Assembly: GCF_028682455.1 (NCBI RefSeq)
Contig: NZ_JANHLD010000001.1
Coordinates: 930,001 to 994,000 of the forward strand
DNA from: Pseudomonas putida
GTDB lineage: Bacteria; Pseudomonadota; Gammaproteobacteria; Pseudomonadales; Pseudomonadaceae
DNA: 64,000 nt
Direction of reading: 5' to 3'
Shown piece after piece: positions 63,037 to 64,000 of the stretch; position 1 is the stretch's first letter, and every line of letters begins with the position of its first letter. The notes beneath the pieces are model-generated. The model made no database searches. It had not been told where the DNA came from and saw only the letters and a program-made list of their open reading frames with translations. The translations under genes were made by a program, and so were the position numbers.

Positions 63037-63665
63037 TGGACATGGACGCGCTGCACGCGCGCATCGACCGCCTCGAGTCGCTGGATGCCATCCGCCAGCT
63101 GGCAGGCAAGTACGCCCTGGCCCTGGACATGCGCGACATGGACGCCATGGCCAACTGCTTTGTACCGGACGTGAACGTCGGCCGCGACAAACAGGGCCGC
63201 GCGCACTTCAAGGCCTGGCTGGACGACACCATGCGCCGCCAGTTCCACGGTACCTCCCATCACCTGGGCCAGCACATCATCGAGTTCAGCGATGCCGACC
63301 ATGCCACCGGCGTGGTCTATTCGAAGAACGAGCATGAGACCGGGGCGGAGTGGGTGATCATGCAGATGCTGTACTGGGACGATTACGAGCGGGTTGACGG
63401 GCAGTGGTGCTTTCGTCGGCGGCTGCCGTGCTACTGGTACGCCACCGACCTGAACAAACCACCGATTGGCGGCATGAAAATGCGCTGGCCGGGGCGTGAG
63501 CCTTATGCCGGCAGCTTTCATGAGCTGTTTCCGTCGTGGGATACGTTCTGGGCCCAGCGTCCGGACAAGGACGCCTTGCCGCAGATTGCCGAGCCGGCGC
63601 CGCTGGAGCAGTTTCTGCTGACCATGCGCCGCGGGGCGGGGGAGCCGAAGATTCGCGTTCGGTAG
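63036..63665 (+). CDS. SnoaL-like / NTF2-fold protein
   Basis: 209 residues, MDMDALHARIDRLESLDAIRQL at the start (in part), with YALALDMRDMDAMANCFVPD and the GTSHHLGQHIIEF segment typical of the polyketide-cyclase SnoaL_4 domain, a cone-shaped ligand pocket. Such proteins act as dehydratases, isomerases or cyclases. In bile-acid degradation a 7-hydroxyl dehydratase has this fold, so a dehydratase of a ring alcohol is a reasonable idea. TGATG overlap with the upstream SDR. Confidence 0.8.
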   Translation: MDMDALHARIDRLESLDAIRQLAGKYALALDMRDMDAMANCFVPDVNVGRDKQGRAHFKAWLDDTMRRQFHGTSHHLGQHIIEFSDADHATGVVYSKNEHETGAEWVIMQMLYWDDYERVDGQWCFRRRLPCYWYATDLNKPPIGGMKMRWPGREPYAGSFHELFPSWDTFWAQRPDKDALPQIAEPAPLEQFLLTMRRGAGEPKIRVR

Positions 63666-63689
63666 TGGAGGCCATCGGCGGCAAGGCCG

Positions 63690-63729
63690 GCTCCCACCAG
63701 GCTGACTGATCAAGACAGTTGCTCCCACC
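63690..63729 (+). repeat. Repeated intergenic element, copy 2
   Basis: GGCTCCCACC, GACTGATC and ACAGTTGCTCCCACC in the order and spacing of the element at 24638-24676. Confidence 0.55.
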
Positions 63730-63957
63730 GTTGCCTCAACTGAAGCCAGAAAATGTAGATGCATTTTAGGAAGCGTCTGACATCAAGTTGTTTCCACTCT
63801 TGGTAGATTTTCCCTCTTTCACGCCGGCCCAAGCACGATTCGTCTTGGGCATGGCGTTGTTTTGTCTCCGGTTTAAGGACAAACCCATGCTCGCGGCGGG
63901 CAGCCGCAGCTCGCCCGCCAATGGCGGTTATAACCTCGACTTGAACAAGGACGTGCG

Positions 63958-64000
63958 ATGTACAAGCCCGCAACAGAAGCCGAACTGAAACGGGCCCGGC
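63958..64000 (+). CDS. Start of an unknown gene, cut by window edge
   Basis: ATG at 63958 preceded by AAGGACGTGCG opens the frame MYKPATEAELKRAR and runs off the window. The Shine-Dalgarno is fair. The 230 bp before it hold no gene I can support. Identity unknown, possibly the next gene of the catabolic cluster. Confidence 0.45.
   Translation, partial: MYKPATEAELKRAR

Noticed and set aside
62370..63665. 431-residue protein spanning the second SDR and the SnoaL-like gene
   Set aside because: Its first 220 residues are an out-of-frame shadow of the SDR with arginine/glycine excess. The real gene starts at the ATG 63036.
63788..63988. 66-codon frame MFPLLVDFPSFTP near the right edge
   Set aside because: No ribosome-binding site or family pattern, and it overlaps the better start at 63958 in another frame.
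1..64000. CRISPR array
   Set aside because: No regular series of direct repeats with unique spacers was seen. The repeats present are REP/REPIN type and scattered.

Overview
The window reads as a chromosome segment of a Pseudomonas of the putida/fluorescens type. The evidence is high GC with strong G/C third-position bias, SfnR/SfnB sulfur-scavenging genes, many Pseudomonas-type REP/REPIN palindromes (motif GGGCTTGCCCCGCGA), a tRNA-Cys(GCA), and familiar Pseudomonas neighbours (moaA/moaB/moeA with a YdeP-type formate dehydrogenase homologue, RarD, topB, metY). No CRISPR array, rRNA or plasmid replication gene is visible.

Layout. 1-5.8 kb: the tail of an MFS exporter, the sfnB-sfnR pair, a molbindin, a SufR-like regulator with a secreted protein, and an NCS1 permease. 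5.9-18.7 kb: DyP peroxidase, LysR, a molybdenum-cofactor block (moaB-moeA, moaA, a bestrophin-like channel, a YdeP-type molybdoenzyme), an EamA exporter, and an MFS pump with a second SufR-like regulator. 18.7-20.6 kb: a complete class IIC group II intron sitting directly after the terminator of a ybjQ-like gene. 20.7-35.0 kb: housekeeping and accessory genes, namely a truncated haemoglobin, an SLC13 transporter, two regulator/transporter pairs, a TonB receptor behind a Zur-box-like operator, topB behind a LexA-box-like operator, metY and alkB. 35.3-42.2 kb: a plastic region starting at tRNA-Cys, with a phage-type mini-ORF, several small unknown genes, a sulfatase, an HD/Crp pair, and a graveyard of truncated genes (GntR, SDR, PhzF). 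42.2-49.4 kb: MaoC, LysE/Lrp, tautomerase and TetR genes, a secreted peptide with two 31-residue repeats, and two DUF1254 genes, the second broken by an in-frame TGA.

49.5-64 kb is a catabolic island. It holds a complete lower meta-cleavage route (2-hydroxypentadienoate-type hydratase, aldolase, acylating aldehyde dehydrogenase), a C-C bond hydrolase, a class D flavin monooxygenase, a ferredoxin-reductase-type electron donor, an acyl-CoA synthetase, an Old Yellow Enzyme homologue with an iron-sulfur motif, three SDRs, a SnoaL-like protein and a DUF1302 outer-membrane protein. The set resembles ring degradation of steroids or another polycyclic/aromatic acid, but no extradiol dioxygenase lies inside the window, so the substrate is not determined.

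All calls come from reading the sequence and recalling families. No database search was run. Start codons were chosen from ribosome-binding sites, overlaps and family N-termini.
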